Assembly: GCF_001861355.1 (NCBI RefSeq)
Contig: NZ_MASN01000035.1
Location: 1 to 64,000, forward strand
Reading direction: 5' to 3'
Source: Natrialba sp. SSL1
GTDB taxonomy: Archaea > Halobacteriota > Halobacteria > Halobacteriales > Natrialbaceae
Length of the DNA: 64,000 nucleotides
How positions within the stretch are numbered: the stretch's first letter is position 1; the number at the start of each line of letters is the position of its first letter. The position numbers and the translations under genes were made by a program. Under the pieces are notes generated by a model that saw only the letters and a program-made list of their open reading frames with translations, was not told where the DNA came from and ran no database searches. Shown piece after piece: positions 50,740-60,647 of the stretch.

Positions 50740-52014
50740 GTGTCGAACACCGACCGGACATACGATCTCGTCGTCTGGGGTGCAACCGGCGTCGCTGGCC
50801 GTCTCGTCGCCGAGTACCTCACCGAACAGTACACGTCGGACGACCTCTCACTCGCCCTCGGCGGTCGCGACGAGACGCGGCTTCGCGAACTCGAAACTGC
50901 GCTCGTGGCGCAGCGCGACGGATGGGAGGACCTCCCGATTGTCATCGGCGATGCAACGGAGCCGGAGAGCCTGCGCGCTATCGCCGAGGATACCCGCGTC
51001 GTCTGTACGACTGTTGGACCCTACACGAAGTATGGCACGCCCCTCGTCGAGGCGTGTATCCAGGCCGGAACGGACTACTGCGACCTCACCGGGGAACTAA
51101 ACTGGATCCGGGAGATGATCAACCGCTACCACGACGATGCGGTCGATGCGGGCGCTCGTATCGTCCACAGTTGCGGATTCGATTCTATCCCGGCCGATCT
51201 CGGTACGAAGCTCGTTCAGTCGTTTGCCCTCGAGGAGTTCGGGACGCCCTGTGATCTGGTTCGGATCTACCTCGAGGGCGGTCGCGGCGGGGTAAGCGGC
51301 GGCACGATGTCGAGCATCGTCGAAGTATTCCAGGCCGCATCCACCGATCCGGTCGCCCGACAGACACTTCGGAACCCATACTCGCTGGCGCCACCGGGCG
51401 AGCGCGACGGCGTCGATCCAGGCGCACAGACCCTCCCGCGCAACGATCCGCTGCGAGGGGAGTGGACGGCCCCGTCGCCGATGGCAGTCATGAACGAGCG
51501 GGTGATTCGACGAAGCAACGCCCTACTCGAGTACCCGTGGGGTCGCGAGTTCGAGTGTACGGAGGTCGTCCCCGTCGAGTCGGGTCCCGTCGGTCTGGCG
51601 GGTGCATGCGCCGTCACGGCGGGCCTCGGGGTGGCGACTGGGCTTCTGGCCGTTGGCCCGACGCGGGACGCCCTCCGTCGCTTCGTGTTCCCAGATCCGG
51701 GCGAGGGACCGACGAAGGAGGAGATCGAGGACGGGTACTTTACGATTCGCGTGCTCGGTCGGGGAACCGCCACCGACGGGCCGTTCGTCGTCGAGAGTCG
51801 GATCAGCGCCGACCGGGATCCGGGGTACGGCGCGACCGCGAAGATGCTCGGCGAGGCGGCGATGTGTCTCGTGAACGAGGAAATCGACTCGCCACTTGAG
51901 GGCGGTATCCTCACCCCGGCGGCAGCTATCGGCGATCCGCTCGCCGACGGGTTGCGTCGGGCGGGACTGGGTGTCGAAGTGGGTGTGTGGGGCCCCGATC
52001 AGACGTCGCAGTGA
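50740..52014 (+). CDS. saccharopine dehydrogenase-like / trans-acting enoyl reductase family oxidoreductase
   Basis: 424 residues from a GTG. NAD(P) site YDLVVWGATGVAGRLVAEYL; CTTVGPYTKYGTPLVEACIQAGTDYCDLTGE and HSCGFDSIPADLGT are diagnostic of the saccharopine-dehydrogenase-like family that includes mammalian SCCPDH and mycobacterial trans-acting enoyl reductase. A hydrophobic segment near residue 295 (GLAGACAVTAGLGVATGLLAVG) suggests membrane or lipid contact. Probably acts on lipid intermediates. Single gene. Confidence 0.87.
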   Translation: MSNTDRTYDLVVWGATGVAGRLVAEYLTEQYTSDDLSLALGGRDETRLRELETALVAQRDGWEDLPIVIGDATEPESLRAIAEDTRVVCTTVGPYTKYGTPLVEACIQAGTDYCDLTGELNWIREMINRYHDDAVDAGARIVHSCGFDSIPADLGTKLVQSFALEEFGTPCDLVRIYLEGGRGGVSGGTMSSIVEVFQAASTDPVARQTLRNPYSLAPPGERDGVDPGAQTLPRNDPLRGEWTAPSPMAVMNERVIRRSNALLEYPWGREFECTEVVPVESGPVGLAGACAVTAGLGVATGLLAVGPTRDALRRFVFPDPGEGPTKEEIEDGYFTIRVLGRGTATDGPFVVESRISADRDPGYGATAKMLGEAAMCLVNEEIDSPLEGGILTPAAAIGDPLADGLRRAGLGVEVGVWGPDQTSQ

Positions 52015-52139
52015 GGGTATTCGATACGTACGTGTAGTGACCGAATTCCGATTCAGTTTCAGGAATAGACCTGATCAAAGAAATCCCGCTCTTAACTACT
52101 GTCGACGGGTGGAGTGTGCGGTAGACCGGTGCACCGAGT

Positions 52140-54179
52140 TCAGGCGAGCCAGTCCTCCGGCTTCGTGTCGTAATCCACGTCGTCCGCCGCAAGATGTTCG
52201 ACCGTCTCCCAGCGCACGTCTTCTGTCGTCACTTCCTCGCCGTCGTAGCGGATGAGCTTGCCCTGCTCTTCGGCCTCAGGCTCGCGATTCCGCCGCTTCG
52301 CGACCTCGATATCGTGCTCGTTGACCTCCTTGACGATCGTCAGCAGGTTCACCGGCCGCCCCCAGAGTTCGAAGATGCGCTTCAGCGTCTCCGTCGCCTT
52401 CCCGAGATCGAGCATCACGCCGTTGTACTGGTGGCCCAGCAGCAGTTCGTTCGCGTTGTTGTAGTTGCCGTCGTAGACCGCGATGGTCGGCTTGCCGAAG
52501 TTGGTGAACTGCAACAGGAGTTTTTTCTTGACGTCTTCGGCGGCATCGCTGGCGACGTGGAACTGGCCCGTCGCCTTCGAGTGCTCGTAGGTGAAGTAGT
52601 TGTTCTCCGTGATGAACTCCTGCGTGAGGAACTCGTCCAAGAACGTTACGTCGTTGTGGCTCTCACGCACGTCGAAGAGGCGATCCCAGCCCGCAGTGTA
52701 GTTGACCTCGGCAAGGGCCTCCTCGACCGAGGAGTAGCGGGCGTCGTCGAACAGGTAGCGCCCGATGCGCTCGAGTTCGTTCTGGTTCACCCGCGAAAGG
52801 AACCCGCGGTTCTGGCGCTTGACGAGCGAGTAGTGGCGACGCGCGAGCCCCTCGTAGGTGAGCACCTTCCATGGGTAGCGGTCGACATCGATCTCGCCCT
52901 CGCGAGCCAACTCGAGTGCCTCGTGATCGAGCCACTCGTCGGACACGTCCGCGCTCGCGAGGTCGTCGATCGTTTCCGACGTAATCGAGTCGAGTTCGGC
53001 GGGCGGCTCGAGTTGGTCGCGAACCTCGTCGAAGTCGACGACGTCCGTCAGGTTGCGCCAGGAGATGCCTTCGACGCGGAGCAAGTGCTCTAAGACCTCC
53101 TGACGGTTCGTCGTGTTCTCGACGTACTCCCACAGCTCCATCCCGAGGCTGTAGGGGTTGAGTCCGCCGGAGGCCAGCACCTTCGCCATGTGGTCGGCGT
53201 AGTTCATGAACTCGTCTGCGCCGGCGAAGCTCTCGTCGGTCATCATCGTCGATTCCCAGTAGGCCGCCCACCCCTCGTTCATGACCTTCGTCATCTTCTG
53301 GGCGGCGAAGTAGTACGCCTCGGCGCGCATCATGTCGAGTACGTCTCGTTGCCACTCCTCCATCTCGACGGCGCGCTCGGCGTCGGGATCGTACTGCTTG
53401 CCGTGTTCGCGGACGAACGCGAGGATGTCCTTCTGGGGTACCTCGGGGAACGTGATGCCGCCGTCCTCGCCTTCGAGGCGTTCGAGCCACTCCTCGTCGA
53501 ACACCTCGCCCTTGATCTCGTCGGAGAGCTCGAGTTCGTCGAGCTTTTCGGCCAGATCCTCGTCGAGGTCGGCCGTCACCGCGGGGCCGTCGACGTCGAG
53601 CCGTCGTTCGAACACCTGGTGCTGGTCGATATTGTCCTCCAGACTGAGACAGTGGTCGATCCACTTCTCGACCTCGGCGCGGTCGATTTCGGGATCGGAC
53701 ATGTACTCGTCTATCGCACGGGCGTGGCGTTCGAGCATGGCCGCGGCGTTGACCTGCTCCTCGTCGGCCCGGCCGCTGGTGAAGAGGCCGAACCACTCGT
53801 TCTTCGCGAAGAAATCCGAGTGGGCCTCGACGTGGGTGATGACGGCCTTCTGGTCGGCGATGGTGTTCGACTCCTGGAGGAACGCGTGGGCCGGGTTGTC
53901 GTTGTTGACGATTTCGAAGGCCTTGCCGCCGCCGTACTGGCCCTGCTTTTGCTGGCGGTCGTACTGCATCCCCCATCGCCAGTGTGGGTACCGCGACTGG
54001 AACCCGCCGTAGGCGATGAGTTCATTCATCTCGTCGTAGTCGATGATCCAGTAGTTGACCGGGTACGGCTCGAGGCCGAGTTTCATCGCCAAGTTGCGCG
54101 CCTCGGTGACCGGCTCCTCGAGTTCGGTCGCGATCGCCTGTTTGCGGAATCTGTCGGCGTTGGTGTTTCGTTTACTCAT
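52140..54179 (-). CDS. SpoVR family protein
   Basis: 679 residues from the ATG at 54179 (a GTG 9 nt upstream is possible). It shows the SpoVR/YcgB core: LGLEPYPVNYWIIDYDEMNELIAYGGFQSRYPHWRWGMQYDRQ, FEIVNNDNPAHAFLQESNT, HSDFFAKNEWF, NEGWAAYWESTMM and GLNPYSLGMELWEYVE, with many conserved His, Glu and Trp. The biochemical role is unknown; bacterial homologues are made in stationary phase or sporulation together with PrkA/YeaG and YeaH. Last gene of a four-gene operon, 26 bp after the DUF444 gene. Confidence 0.93.
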   Translation of the reverse strand: MSKRNTNADRFRKQAIATELEEPVTEARNLAMKLGLEPYPVNYWIIDYDEMNELIAYGGFQSRYPHWRWGMQYDRQQKQGQYGGGKAFEIVNNDNPAHAFLQESNTIADQKAVITHVEAHSDFFAKNEWFGLFTSGRADEEQVNAAAMLERHARAIDEYMSDPEIDRAEVEKWIDHCLSLEDNIDQHQVFERRLDVDGPAVTADLDEDLAEKLDELELSDEIKGEVFDEEWLERLEGEDGGITFPEVPQKDILAFVREHGKQYDPDAERAVEMEEWQRDVLDMMRAEAYYFAAQKMTKVMNEGWAAYWESTMMTDESFAGADEFMNYADHMAKVLASGGLNPYSLGMELWEYVENTTNRQEVLEHLLRVEGISWRNLTDVVDFDEVRDQLEPPAELDSITSETIDDLASADVSDEWLDHEALELAREGEIDVDRYPWKVLTYEGLARRHYSLVKRQNRGFLSRVNQNELERIGRYLFDDARYSSVEEALAEVNYTAGWDRLFDVRESHNDVTFLDEFLTQEFITENNYFTYEHSKATGQFHVASDAAEDVKKKLLLQFTNFGKPTIAVYDGNYNNANELLLGHQYNGVMLDLGKATETLKRIFELWGRPVNLLTIVKEVNEHDIEVAKRRNREPEAEEQGKLIRYDGEEVTTEDVRWETVEHLAADDVDYDTKPEDWLA

Positions 54180-54205
54180 GAAAACCACCGGATTTCGAGG
54201 GGTCG

Positions 54206-55534
54206 CTACTCATCTGCCTCACTCTCCGTGCTGAGAATTTCGTAGATTGCGTCGGTCACGTCGTCGGCGTCGTTGACGTACGCGATTGCTACGTCGTCGG
54301 CGTCGGTGCCGAAGTGACGCTCGAGTTCCTCGGCGTGGGTGGCGTTGATCGCGTTCCCGCTCGGTTGGGTCTCCACGTAGGCGTGGAGGTTCGCGGGGAT
54401 CTGTTCCATCATCGGGATCACGCGCTCTTCGGTGTCGTTCGAAGAGTTTTCGGAGTCGCCCGCCGCGAAGACGTAGCGGTTCCAGTCGCTCCAGGGGTAC
54501 TCCTCGAGTAGCTCGGCGGCGAGCTCGTAGGCGCTCGAGATCTTCGTGCCGCCGCCGGAGCGGATGCCGAAGAAGTCGTCGCGTTCGACCGCCCAGGCCT
54601 CGGCGTCGTGGGCGATGTAGACGAATTCGGCGTTGTCGTACTTGCCCTGGAGGTACCAGTCGAGCGGCGTGAAGGTGCGCTCGACGAGTTCGCGCTTTTT
54701 CTCGCGCATCGAGCCAGACACGTCGCGGATGTTGACGACGACGACGTTCTTCTCTTTCTCCTCGATGATCTCGGGGTAGCGGTAGCGCTCGTCCTCGCGG
54801 CGGAAGGGAACGTGCTTGATTCCCTCGCGGCGGATCTGCTGCTGGACGCTCTCGCGTTCGACGTTGGCCTCGACCTCCGAGATCGAACTCCACGTGCCAC
54901 GTTCGGACTCGGGAACGTCGCTGTAGGCTTCCTCGACCCAGGCCATCGAAACCGGGATGTTCTCGCCACGGGCCCACTCGAAGACGTCTCGCGGCGTGAT
55001 GCCCTCGACCTTGCAGAGTTCTTTGAGGAACTCCTCGTCGAAGTCCATCGCGAGCTTGCGCTTGAGGCCCTCCTTGAACATCCGCTCGAAGTCGAGCGTG
55101 CTGTCCGGGCCGGTTCGGGTGAGATCGGTGAACGGGCCTTCCTTCTCCTCGATGACGCGTTTCCCCTTCGGCTCGAGGTCGAGTCCGAGCTCCTCGTCGA
55201 GTTCTTCGGCGAACTCCTCGGGATCCATCTCGTAGTACTCGTGCTCGCCGCCCTCTTCGCCGGGTTCGTCGCCATCACCGTCATCGTCGCCCGGCTGGGG
55301 CTGTGGCTGACCGACCGGCTGGCCGGGCTGTGGAGTGCCGTCTTCACCCTGGCCGACGCCGCCCTGGTCGCGCTGGTCGTACTCGAACTCGGGCAAGGAG
55401 ACGATCTTGACCGGGATGTTGATCTGGTCGGGTCTGCCGTTCCCGAGTTCGCCGTACTGGATGAAGTCGGCCAGATCCTCGCGGCGCTGTTCGCCAACCT
55501 CACGGAATCGTTCGAGGTCGTCTCTCAGTCCCAT
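54206..55534 (-). CDS. DUF444/YeaH family von Willebrand-type protein
   Basis: 442 residues. The N-terminus is [30 protein letters not shown], then a Gly/Pro/Gln/Asp low-complexity segment (about 60-100). The C-terminal half is a vWA fold with a MIDAS motif [19 protein letters not shown] (D-x-S-x-S) and [18 protein letters not shown] (third metal ligand Thr). YeaH/UPF0229 proteins work with the PrkA kinase. Lies between prkA-2 (46 bp upstream) and spoVR. Confidence 0.92.
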   Translation of the reverse strand: MGLRDDLERFREVGEQRREDLADFIQYGELGNGRPDQINIPVKIVSLPEFEYDQRDQGGVGQGEDGTPQPGQPVGQPQPQPGDDDGDGDEPGEEGGEHEYYEMDPEEFAEELDEELGLDLEPKGKRVIEEKEGPFTDLTRTGPDSTLDFERMFKEGLKRKLAMDFDEEFLKELCKVEGITPRDVFEWARGENIPVSMAWVEEAYSDVPESERGTWSSISEVEANVERESVQQQIRREGIKHVPFRREDERYRYPEIIEEKEKNVVVVNIRDVSGSMREKKRELVERTFTPLDWYLQGKYDNAEFVYIAHDAEAWAVERDDFFGIRSGGGTKISSAYELAAELLEEYPWSDWNRYVFAAGDSENSSNDTEERVIPMMEQIPANLHAYVETQPSGNAINATHAEELERHFGTDADDVAIAYVNDADDVTDAIYEILSTESEADE

Positions 55535-55580
55535 GCTTGCACCTCGGTCGTAATCTCGGGCTCAGTCGCGCCCGCAGCAA

Positions 55581-57866
55581 TCAGTCCCATCTGTAGCTCA
55601 CCTGTCCCATAACGTGCCTGCTGGTCAGTTCGGCCGACGCCTCGGAGTAGTCGAACTCTTCCACCATCGTCTCGATCGTGTTCTCTTTGACGGACGCCGT
55701 CTCGGTCCCACTCGGCGGGTCGTCCCACTGGCGCGGGTCGAAGTCCTCGAAGGTGCGACTCACGTCGTCCCAGTCGTGGCTCTCCAGGACCGACTTGATC
55801 ACGGGGATCGCTGCCAGGTCGACATCGGCCACCGAGAAGTCCTCGTCGCGGTGCTCCCAGGCGTGGCGATTGAGGGAGGTGATCACCTTCTCGCGGCGGA
55901 AGTTCCTGACGCTTTCCCGGGGGAGGTTCCCCTGGTACTCGTCCTCGGAGAACCGGCCGAGATGCTCGATTTCGAACAGCTTCATCTTCAGCGGATCCGG
56001 CTCGACCCGTTCGCCACGGTCGTTGTACAGCGGTTCGTCGGTCTCCCAGGCGTAGACCTGTTCGACGTACTCGCCGACAGTCTCCTCGTCGACCCGTTTC
56101 TCGTGCATGATGGCCTCGATGACGTCCGACTCCTGTCGGTCGAAGATGTAGTTCTTGACCGGAACGACGCGGTTTTCGAACTCCGAGCGCTCGCCGGTCG
56201 AGAAAACGGGTGCGTTCGCCATCCCCTCGGCCATCGCGTTCAGCACGTCGCGAGGCATGACGACATCCTCGACGGCCAGGTCGGTGTGGTGACGATCCCG
56301 TTCGGTCTGGAGCAGTTCCGCGAGCGTATCGCGGGTGTAGGTGACCGGAATGCCGTGGTCGCCGTCGTGGCCGTCGTCGTCGAAGTCGAACTCGTCCTTT
56401 TCGCGGCGGGTGTCGCCCTCCTGCAGATAGCCCTGATCGTAGATCAGCGCCTTATCGACCAGGTCGAGCCCGTTCGGTAGGTCCTCTTCATCGAGTCGGG
56501 TCACGACGGCGTACAGGGCTGCCGCCTCGATGGCGTGCGGGGCGAACTCGCGCGTTCGCGTCTCGCCGTCCTGGCCCTTGATCGTCGCCCGCACCGGCTC
56601 GCGAATGCGCTCCTCGAGTTCGTCGTAGCTGTCGGCCTCCCAGACCTCGGTCTCGTTGGTCAACTCGCGGCGGATGAGTTCTGACTCGAGGCTGAGGTTC
56701 GTCAGGTAGCCAAAGCGATGCTTGTCGAGTCGGCGTTTGAGTGCCTTCAGCGGGTCCATGCCGTTGCGGTCGGCGTGCTGGTTCAGTTGGGCCTCGAGGT
56801 CGGGGTTCGAGATGATGAGCAACTGGGTGTCGACGTCCATCCCGATGCCCTTGTCCAGTTTGACCGACTGTTCGTCGGGTACGTTCAGCAGCTTCTGCAG
56901 CAGGTCGGCGTGCTGGGCGGCATCCTCGACGATCGTGAGGACGCCGTTACCCTGCGACAGCACGCCGTCGTAGCTGAACGCCTGCGGGTTCTTCCGCCCG
57001 CGCGAGTCAAGTTCCTGGAGCATGCCGTGCATCCAGGAGCCGACGAGGCGCTCCTTCGGCCGTCCCTCGTCTTCGGAGTGCAGGACGCCGACGCCCTGCC
57101 CGATGTCGACGACGTAATTCTTCACCCGGAGATGCTCGCTGTCGGCGATCGCCGAGAACAACTCCTCGCTTCCCTCCCGGCGGTAGCGCTCTTCGAGGAA
57201 GTCATAGGCCTCCCGCGAGAACGGATCGAGTTCGGTGTCGACCCGAACCGGAACGTGGTCTTCGAGTTGCTCGTTCAGATCGGCGAGCACCTGCGAGCGA
57301 ACTTGCTCCGGAAAGACCGACAGCGGGTGGGACTGGACGGGGCTCTGGTACCAGTTCTGATCGTCTCCCGCCGTCGGGTCGACGCCGTAGCTCAGACTGC
57401 GGTCGCTCGTCTCGGCGGTGGCGACGTTCCACTCGATGGTGTACCGGCGTCCCTCAGGTGTCTTCGAGTACTCTCGAAGGCCGTTGACGAGACAGCGTTT
57501 GAGTTCGGACTTGCCCGTCGCCGTCGGTCCCTCGAACCAGATGATCTTCTCGTCTTTCGCCCGGCCCGCGGCGATCGAGCGGAGGTCGTCGACGAACCCG
57601 TTCAACACCTCCGTGTTGCCCAGGATGGCGTGCTCGCCGTCGTTGTGTGGATCGTCGAAGAAGCGGTAGCGCTCTTTCTCCTCACCCTCCTCGACCACGG
57701 TGCGGGTGCCGGCCGCTTCGATCGCCTCGAGCAGGTACTTCGAGGCGTGAGAGGCGATCGTCGGATTCTCGAAGATCCGGTCGACGTACGCCGCGAGCGC
57801 CATCGGCTCCTCGTAGGTCTCCTCGAGTTCCCGGTCGGCCTCGGTGACGTAGTCGTGTCCGGTCAT
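55581..57866 (-). CDS. prkA: PrkA family serine protein kinase, second copy
   Basis: 761 residues. An N-terminal AAA-like PrkA ATPase domain with Walker A FEGPTATGKSELK (113-120) and VLTIVEDAAQHADLL; the C-terminal PrkA region follows from about 600. Compared with the upstream copy it carries extra segments (for instance about 460-480, DEFDFDDDGHDGDHGIP) and a divergent P-loop (PTATGKS instead of PVGSGKS). Starts 1 nt after the stop of the first prkA, so co-translation is likely. The target proteins are unknown. Confidence 0.88.
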   Translation of the reverse strand: MTGHDYVTEADRELEETYEEPMALAAYVDRIFENPTIASHASKYLLEAIEAAGTRTVVEEGEEKERYRFFDDPHNDGEHAILGNTEVLNGFVDDLRSIAAGRAKDEKIIWFEGPTATGKSELKRCLVNGLREYSKTPEGRRYTIEWNVATAETSDRSLSYGVDPTAGDDQNWYQSPVQSHPLSVFPEQVRSQVLADLNEQLEDHVPVRVDTELDPFSREAYDFLEERYRREGSEELFSAIADSEHLRVKNYVVDIGQGVGVLHSEDEGRPKERLVGSWMHGMLQELDSRGRKNPQAFSYDGVLSQGNGVLTIVEDAAQHADLLQKLLNVPDEQSVKLDKGIGMDVDTQLLIISNPDLEAQLNQHADRNGMDPLKALKRRLDKHRFGYLTNLSLESELIRRELTNETEVWEADSYDELEERIREPVRATIKGQDGETRTREFAPHAIEAAALYAVVTRLDEEDLPNGLDLVDKALIYDQGYLQEGDTRREKDEFDFDDDGHDGDHGIPVTYTRDTLAELLQTERDRHHTDLAVEDVVMPRDVLNAMAEGMANAPVFSTGERSEFENRVVPVKNYIFDRQESDVIEAIMHEKRVDEETVGEYVEQVYAWETDEPLYNDRGERVEPDPLKMKLFEIEHLGRFSEDEYQGNLPRESVRNFRREKVITSLNRHAWEHRDEDFSVADVDLAAIPVIKSVLESHDWDDVSRTFEDFDPRQWDDPPSGTETASVKENTIETMVEEFDYSEASAELTSRHVMGQVSYRWD

Positions 57867-57867
57867 A

Positions 57868-59940
57868 TTAGTCTTCCATCTCTGCCTTGGCGACCTCCGC
57901 GCCGGCGAACTCGAGTACCTCCTTCGCGCCGTCCTCGGAGTAGCCCTGTTCCATCAGCGCGTCGATCCAGGCGGAGCGTTCGTCGTCGTCGAACTCGTTG
58001 GCCGACACCAGCGCGGAGAAGTTGATGTTGTGTTTCTTGTCCTCCCAGAGCTTGCGTTCGAGGGCGCGGCGCAGGCGCTCGTTGTCCTGCGGGTTGAACG
58101 CCTCGCCTTCGCGCGCCCGGCGGGAGACCCAGTTACTCACTTCCTGGCGGAAGTCTTCCTTGCGGTCTTCGGGGATGTCGAGTTTCTCCTCGACCGAGCG
58201 CAGGAACGTCTCGTCGGGTTCTTGCTCGCGACCGGTCAGCTCGTCCTCGATCGTGTCGTCGTCGATGTAGGCCATCACGTGGTCCATGTACTTCTCGCCC
58301 TGACGCTGGATCTCGTCCAGATCGTAGGCGAGCGCGTGGCGCACGTCCTCGATGGCGCGCTCTTTGTACTCCTCGCGGACCGTCTCTAAGTAGCGGTAGT
58401 ACGTCTCGAAGTTGTCCTCGGGGATAGAGCCGTGGTGCTCCAGATTCTCCTCGAAGAAGTTGAACACCGTCAACGGCGAGAGGAACCCGCGCGAGCGGTG
58501 TTTGGAATCCATGATCGCCTCCGCGATCTCGTCGCCGATGAACCGGGGCGAAACACCGACCATGCCTTCGCCGATCTCGGCCTTCTGCTCGGCCTCGTCG
58601 CGGAGCTTTTTGATGTCGATATCGTCGCCCTCGTCGATCTCGCCGTTGTAGGCTTTCGCCTTCGAGAGGAGGTCGACCGTCTCCGCGTCGGGTTCCTCGA
58701 TGCGGGTGAGGACGCCGAAGAGGCCGGCCATCTCGAGTGTGTGGGGTTCGACGTTGATATCCGGCACGTCGGCGTTGTTCAGCATCTTCTCGTAGATCAT
58801 CGACTCGTCCTCGTAGGAGAGGACGTACGGGAAGTCGATCCGCTTCGTGCGGTCGTTGAACGCCTCCATCTTCTCGTCGCCCTTCTTGTCCTTGTACTCG
58901 GGCATGTTCGTCCGGCCGACGATCACCTGGTCGATGTCGATCCGCGGGTTGTTCTTCGGCTTGATCGTCTGTTCCTGGGTGGCGTGCAGGAAGTCGTAGA
59001 GGAACTCGCGTTGCAGTTTGAGGAGTTCCTCACCGGAGAAGATACCGCGGTTCGCGTTACAGAACGCACCCGAGTAATCGAACGCACGCGGATCGGATTC
59101 GCCGTAGATGGCGATCTTCGAGTAGTTGACGTCGCCCGTCAGTTCGGTCTCGTCCTGGTTCTTCTTGTCCTTGGGCTCGAACGTCTCGAGTCCCTGGCGC
59201 TTGTTCTCGTCGGCGATGAAGCGAATGATCTCGACGTGGTTCTCGAGTACCTGCTGGAGGTCGTCGTCGTAGTAGGCGAGCAGCCTGTCCATGTAGAACT
59301 CGCTCTCGGGGTCGAGCGACTGCTCGTTCTGGATCGTGTAGGGCGCATCGAGGCGCTCGTTGATGTCGTCGATCACGCGCTGGCGCTGCTCGCGTGGCAG
59401 GAGAACGAGCGGATCCTGATTCATCGGCGAACGAACGGTGTCGTCGGCCGGGTCCTGATCCTTGATGACGTCACAGAGGTTCGTCCAGCGGAAGGTGTAC
59501 ATCCGACCCTCCTCGCGGAGCGTGTAGTCCTCGAAGTACTCCCGAACCTGCTTGTCGAAGTGGGACTTCCCCGACCCGACTGGGCCGAGCAGGAGTTTGA
59601 TACGCCGCTCGGGACCCAGGCGGCGGGCACCCGATTTCACCTTGTTCACAAATTCGTGAATCGATTGATGAATGACCTTCCCGTAGAAGGTGTTCTCGCC
59701 GTCGTTTAACGGGTCCTCACTTGCTAGCTGGTACTCGACGACACCCTCTGTCTCGTCGTAGGTGGTGCCGTAGTAGTCGAACATATCCGCAACGCGCTGG
59801 TGGGCGTTGCGGGTCACCTTGGGGTCTGTGTACACCTCCTCTAGGTACCAGTCGAAGGATTTGGTCTCCCGCAGGTCTGCGGGCATCGATTCCTTGTACT
59901 CCGCGCTGAGGTCCTCGAGCGTCTCGATGTCACCAGTCAT
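57868..59940 (-). CDS. prkA: PrkA family serine protein kinase, first copy
   Basis: 690 residues, the usual length for PrkA/YeaG. FDWYLEEVYTDPKVTRNAHQRVADMF begins the domain; Walker A is LLLGPVGSGKSHFDKQV (119-126); FDYSGAFCNANRGIFSGEELLKLQREFLYDFLHATQE is the AAA sensor region with the Asn-Arg-Gly motif; the C-terminal PrkA part starts about 420 (VGVSPRFIGDEIAEAIMDS). In E. coli YeaG phosphorylates itself and acts in nutrient stress. First gene of the prkA-prkA-yeaH-spoVR operon; no TATA box is found within 60 bp of its ATG. Confidence 0.92.
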   Translation of the reverse strand: MTGDIETLEDLSAEYKESMPADLRETKSFDWYLEEVYTDPKVTRNAHQRVADMFDYYGTTYDETEGVVEYQLASEDPLNDGENTFYGKVIHQSIHEFVNKVKSGARRLGPERRIKLLLGPVGSGKSHFDKQVREYFEDYTLREEGRMYTFRWTNLCDVIKDQDPADDTVRSPMNQDPLVLLPREQRQRVIDDINERLDAPYTIQNEQSLDPESEFYMDRLLAYYDDDLQQVLENHVEIIRFIADENKRQGLETFEPKDKKNQDETELTGDVNYSKIAIYGESDPRAFDYSGAFCNANRGIFSGEELLKLQREFLYDFLHATQEQTIKPKNNPRIDIDQVIVGRTNMPEYKDKKGDEKMEAFNDRTKRIDFPYVLSYEDESMIYEKMLNNADVPDINVEPHTLEMAGLFGVLTRIEEPDAETVDLLSKAKAYNGEIDEGDDIDIKKLRDEAEQKAEIGEGMVGVSPRFIGDEIAEAIMDSKHRSRGFLSPLTVFNFFEENLEHHGSIPEDNFETYYRYLETVREEYKERAIEDVRHALAYDLDEIQRQGEKYMDHVMAYIDDDTIEDELTGREQEPDETFLRSVEEKLDIPEDRKEDFRQEVSNWVSRRAREGEAFNPQDNERLRRALERKLWEDKKHNINFSALVSANEFDDDERSAWIDALMEQGYSEDGAKEVLEFAGAEVAKAEMED

Positions 59941-60330
59941 GTTATCTTGCCAGTTGTGGATCCCCGTCGATTGGGTCGCGTTCGTCGGTCGTCAGTGTCG
60001 GTGTCGGTGTCGATCCGTGATCGTACCTGTGAGCGCTCTCGCAAACGCACGAGGCGACGAAACAGCGTGGGTCCTGCATTGGTGGCTCATCGGCGGCTCG
60101 ACTGCCAGTCACAGCCGATCCGCGGGTGACTCTCGTGGGTCCCCTCCAGACCGAGACGGGGTCTCTCGGCGAGGGCGCGCTCGGACGAGCGTCGGCGACG
60201 ACGGTCTGTTGTGTCATGTGCGAACACCCACCACGCACCAGTGCGAGATGACCGTGTCTGGAGTCTCGCACGACGGCGTTCCACGATCGGGCGTGGGGTA
60301 AATCGGTTCGGTGAACGGATACCGATAGTA
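59941..60330 (-). promoter_or_regulatory. probable long leader of the prkA operon
   Basis: Nothing resembling a TATA box lies 25-35 nt before the ATG at 59940. The best one on the minus strand is CATTAAATAC at 60339-60330, which would start a transcript near 60305 with a leader of about 365 nt. No coding frame in the leader is convincing. An untranslated regulatory region is inferred. Confidence 0.35.
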
Positions 60331-60339
60331 TTTAATGAG

Positions 60340-60615
60340 TGAGTAATCCAGGTACTTAACGTTGGCCCCAAAAGATATTTGTCAGGAGCGAATTAGCGGC
60401 AATTTGCACCGGTACGCGGCGCTGTCAACTGATACCACGGCACTCATTTCGTGAGTAGCGACGTAAATTCCCGGCCTGCATTACCGTGGTTTGCTCGCGC
60501 GCGCTCTCCTAGAAACGGTGATACGTTCGCCACTATGTGTTTCTGGATCGATCGCACTGACTGAGAATTCCAGTCGACTGCCCCCACTCTGTCCAGATCT
60601 CCGTGGATCACGACG
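60340..60615. other. intergenic region between divergent transcription units
   Basis: About 275 bp with AT-rich parts (CCAAAAGATATTTG near 60366) and a small hairpin ACTCA-TTTCG-TGAGT near 60441-60455. No gene is supported. Confidence 0.4.
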
Positions 60616-60618
60616 AAC

Positions 60619-60624
60619 CTTTAG
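60619..60624 (+). promoter_or_regulatory. TATA-like box of the DUF5820 gene
   Basis: CTTTAG is 24-29 nt before the ATG at 60648, matching leaderless spacing; a weak match to the consensus. Confidence 0.35.
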
Positions 60625-60647
60625 GGACGCTTCACCAACCCGCAGCC

